The notes under the pieces were generated by a model. It did no database searches, had not been told where the DNA came from, and worked only from the letters and a program-made list of their open reading frames with translations. Shown here piece after piece: positions 61,832 to 64,000 of a stretch of 64,000 nucleotides of DNA. A program made the position numbers and the translations under genes. The stretch's first letter is position 1, and every line of letters begins with the position of its first letter. Origin of the DNA: Variovorax sp. KK3 (GTDB taxonomy: Bacteria > Pseudomonadota > Gammaproteobacteria > Burkholderiales > Burkholderiaceae_C); contig NZ_LYVO01000019.1 of the NCBI RefSeq assembly GCF_001984055.1, positions 32,777 through 96,776 on the forward strand, in the 5' to 3' direction.

Positions 61832-63988
61832 ATGTTCAAGGCCACCGGCATGACCATGCCCGACCTCGCGCCGCTGCTGCGGCCCGCCTCCGTCGCCGTG
61901 CTCGGCGCCTCGACGCGCCCCGAAGCGCTGGGCCATCGCGTGATGAAGAATCTCATCGCCGTCGGCTACCCGGGCCGCATCTTCCCCGTGCATCCGAGCG
62001 CCGTCGAAGTCGAAGGACTGGGCTGCTTCCGCGACCTGCGCAGCCTGCCCGAAGTGCCCGATTGCGTCGCGGTTGCGCTGGCGGCCGATCGCGTCGTCGA
62101 AGCGCTCGACGAGGCCGCGCGCTGCGGCATCCGCGCGGCCGTCGTCTTCGCGAGCGGCTTCGCCGAAACCGGTGCAGAGGGCGGCGCGCTGCAGGCGCAA
62201 CTCGCCGAGCTGTGCGAACGCACCGGACTGATCGTGTGCGGGCCCAACTGCCTGGGCCTGAGCAACGTGCACGGCCGCATGGCCCTGTACAGCGCGCCGC
62301 TGCCGGTGCCGCAGCAGGCCGGCGCGGTGGCGGTGGCCTCGCATTCCGGCTCGGCCTGCGTCGCGCTGAGCAGCACGGGCCGCCTCGGCCTGAGCCATGT
62401 CGTGTCGGTGGGCAACGGCGCCATGCTCGACGTCGACGACTACCTCGGCTTCTTCGCGGCCGATCCGGCCACCCGCGTCGCAGCGCTCTTCATGGAATCG
62501 GTGCGGCATCCCGCACGCTTCGTCGAGGCGGCGCGCCGCATGCGCGAGGCCGGCAAGCCGGTGGTGGTGCTCAAGGTCGGGCGATCGGCTGCAGGTGCTG
62601 CCGCATCGGCGGCGCATACGGGCTCCCTCGCGGGCTCGCATGCGGCCGCAGCCGACTTCTTTCACCGCGCCGGCGTGGTGCTGGTCGACGACATGGACGA
62701 GCTGATCGAAACCTGCGCGCTCATGGCACAAGACAACCCGGCGCCGTCCGGCGAAGGCATCGCCGTCATCAACATCAGCGGCGGCGAAGTGGCGCTGACC
62801 TGCGATCTGGCCCAGGAGGCCGGTGTCGAATTCGCCGCGCTGGGCGCCCCCACGCTCGATGCCCTGCGCCGATGCCTGCCGTCGTATGCCACGCCGGGCA
62901 ATCCGCTCGATGCGACCGGCACCGCGGTCAGCGATCCGGCGATGTACGCGGGCGCCATTCGCATCCTGCTCGCCGACCCGAAGGTCGCGACGCTGGCGGT
63001 GTCGCAGGACTGCCCGCCCGGGCTGAGCCCGCAGGCGGCGAAGAACTACGGCGCGCTCGCCGACGCCGCCGCGCAGGTGAGCCGCGAGGTCGATAAGCCG
63101 ATCGTCTTCTACAGCAACATCGGCGGCGGTCTGCATCCTGCCACCATCGCGCCGCTGGCTGGCACGCAGGTCGCGGCTCTGCAGGGCGCGCGTGCGTCGC
63201 TGAAAGCCATCGCGCATTTCCTGGCCTGGCATGCGTGGCAGGCCGACGCCGAAGCCGAGTCCGCCAGCGCCGCGCCGGCTGCGGCAGACCCCGCGTGGAC
63301 AAGTCGTTTCGCATCCGGCCAGCCGCTGTCGGAATACGAGGCCAAGCGCTTTTTGTCGGAGCACGGCATCCGCGTGACGCGCGAGTCCCGCGCTGCCGAT
63401 GCCGCGCAGGCGGCGCAGGCCGCCATGGCCATCGGCTTTCCCGTCGCGATGAAGGTCGACTCCGCCGACATCGCCCACAAGACCGAAGCCGGCGGAGTGC
63501 GGCTCCATCTCACCAACGAGGCCGACGTCCGCGCCGCGTTCGAAGAGATGATGGTCACCGTCCGCCAGCGTGTGCCCGATGCGCGCATCGATGGCGTGGT
63601 GGTACAGGAGATGGTCTCTTCGGGCATCGAGATGATCGCGGGCCTCTCGCGCCAGGCGCCCTTCGGACATGCGCTCATCGCCGGCAGCGGCGGCGTGATG
63701 GTCGAGCTGCTGCGCGACAGCAGCCTGGCGCTGCTGCCCGTCGACACTGCCCGAGCCCATGCGCTCGTCGAGCAGACGCGTGCCGCGCGGCTGCTGGACG
63801 GCTTTCGCGGCGCGCCGCCGGCGGACCGTGCGGCCTTCGAGCAAGTGCTCGTGCAGTTGGCCCGCATCGGCGAGCTCTACGGCGAGCACATCGAAGCGAT
63901 CGACCTCAACCCCGTCGCGGTGCTGCCCTCGGGCGCCGGCGCGTGCGCACTCGACGCATGGATCGCGCTGCGCGCGCCTGCAACCTGA
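61832..63988 (+). CDS. NDP-forming acyl-CoA synthetase (acetate-CoA ligase-like)
   Basis: 718 aa with fused domains: CoA-binding (LLRPASVAVLGASTRPEALGHRVMKNLIAVGYPGRIFPVHP), succinyl-CoA ligase-like (GPNCLGLSNVHGRMALYSA, VASHSGSACVALSS, VSVGNGAMLDVDDYLGFFAADP) and a C-terminal ATP-grasp (FLSEHGIRVTRESRAADAAQAAQAA ... GFPVAMKVDSADIAHKTEAGGVRL ... VVVQEMVSSGIEMIAGL). Makes acyl-CoA with release of ADP or Pi. ATG 61832 behind AAAGGAA; 61796 is an in-frame alternative. Preceded by a LysR gene. Ends 12 bases before the window edge. Confidence 0.9.
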   Translation: MFKATGMTMPDLAPLLRPASVAVLGASTRPEALGHRVMKNLIAVGYPGRIFPVHPSAVEVEGLGCFRDLRSLPEVPDCVAVALAADRVVEALDEAARCGIRAAVVFASGFAETGAEGGALQAQLAELCERTGLIVCGPNCLGLSNVHGRMALYSAPLPVPQQAGAVAVASHSGSACVALSSTGRLGLSHVVSVGNGAMLDVDDYLGFFAADPATRVAALFMESVRHPARFVEAARRMREAGKPVVVLKVGRSAAGAAASAAHTGSLAGSHAAAADFFHRAGVVLVDDMDELIETCALMAQDNPAPSGEGIAVINISGGEVALTCDLAQEAGVEFAALGAPTLDALRRCLPSYATPGNPLDATGTAVSDPAMYAGAIRILLADPKVATLAVSQDCPPGLSPQAAKNYGALADAAAQVSREVDKPIVFYSNIGGGLHPATIAPLAGTQVAALQGARASLKAIAHFLAWHAWQADAEAESASAAPAAADPAWTSRFASGQPLSEYEAKRFLSEHGIRVTRESRAADAAQAAQAAMAIGFPVAMKVDSADIAHKTEAGGVRLHLTNEADVRAAFEEMMVTVRQRVPDARIDGVVVQEMVSSGIEMIAGLSRQAPFGHALIAGSGGVMVELLRDSSLALLPVDTARAHALVEQTRAARLLDGFRGAPPADRAAFEQVLVQLARIGELYGEHIEAIDLNPVAVLPSGAGACALDAWIALRAPAT

Positions 63989-64000
63989 TCCCCTTCCTCC

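Overview
The window is dense, GC-rich bacterial chromosome, about 60 protein genes and one tRNA, with short gaps, many 4-base ATGA/GTGA overlaps and G/C-dominated third codon positions. The gene set points to Burkholderiales, most like Comamonadaceae and Variovorax-like. Pointers are two orphan Bug-type solute receptors, several LysR/IclR regulators, the urtABCDE urea transporter, the fkpB-ispH pair and a 1620-residue NAD-glutamate dehydrogenase. The genus is inference; no rRNA or species marker is present. There is no CRISPR array, insertion sequence, prophage or integrase.

Layout. 1-3.8 kb: catabolic cluster (SDR, Bug receptor, Rieske oxygenase) divergent from an IclR regulator. 3.8-9.5 kb: complete urea ABC transporter operon urtA-B-C-D-E. 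9.6-11.3 kb: hipBA toxin-antitoxin module with tandem operator-like repeats. 11.4-13.3 kb: PHB-depolymerase-like esterase and a class 3 lipase broken by one missing base. 13.3-16 kb: ppk2 and a Pit phosphate transporter, divergent, with Pho-box-like sites between them. 16-22.4 kb: CorA/ZntB transporter, PHP phosphatase, EamA exporter, YciO-like protein, M50 protease, and trpS overlapping a response regulator. 22.5-28 kb: a histidine kinase facing that regulator, a second kinase/regulator pair, and a PhoD-like phosphatase. 28-33.6 kb: NAD-GDH and a CBS-domain protein. 33.7-39 kb: an SDR without its catalytic Tyr/Lys, an FHA protein, and a LysR-controlled Bug/cupin/hydrolase/RraA operon. 39-43.6 kb: phospholipase-D-type lipoprotein, isochorismatase-type hydrolase with divergent LysR regulator, pirin. 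43.8-47.8 kb: the fkpB-ispH-dehydratase operon, then serS followed by tRNA-Ser(CGA). 47.8-54 kb: radC, Smr protein, truncated globin, a four-gene polar amino-acid ABC transporter and a 2OG-Fe(II) oxygenase. 54-56.5 kb: rubrerythrin, GlpC/HdrD-like Fe-S protein and DUF3501 cassette. 56.5-58.05 kb: an AT-rich foreign-looking gene for a leucine-rich-repeat protein. 58.1-60.7 kb: reverse-transsulfuration pair. 60.7-64 kb: LysR regulator, a perfect 23-bp inverted repeat and an NDP-forming acyl-CoA synthetase.

Most of the window is housekeeping and nutrient-scavenging metabolism. The least ordinary items are the AT-rich LRR gene (possible secreted effector), the tandem hipBA operators, the paired Pho-box-like sites, the serS/tRNA-Ser linkage, the trpS/response-regulator overlap, the SDR lacking catalytic residues, and the rubrerythrin/Fe-S/DUF3501 cassette. 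I found nothing that I can defend as a wholly new multi-gene system; the LRR gene is the best candidate for an undescribed function.
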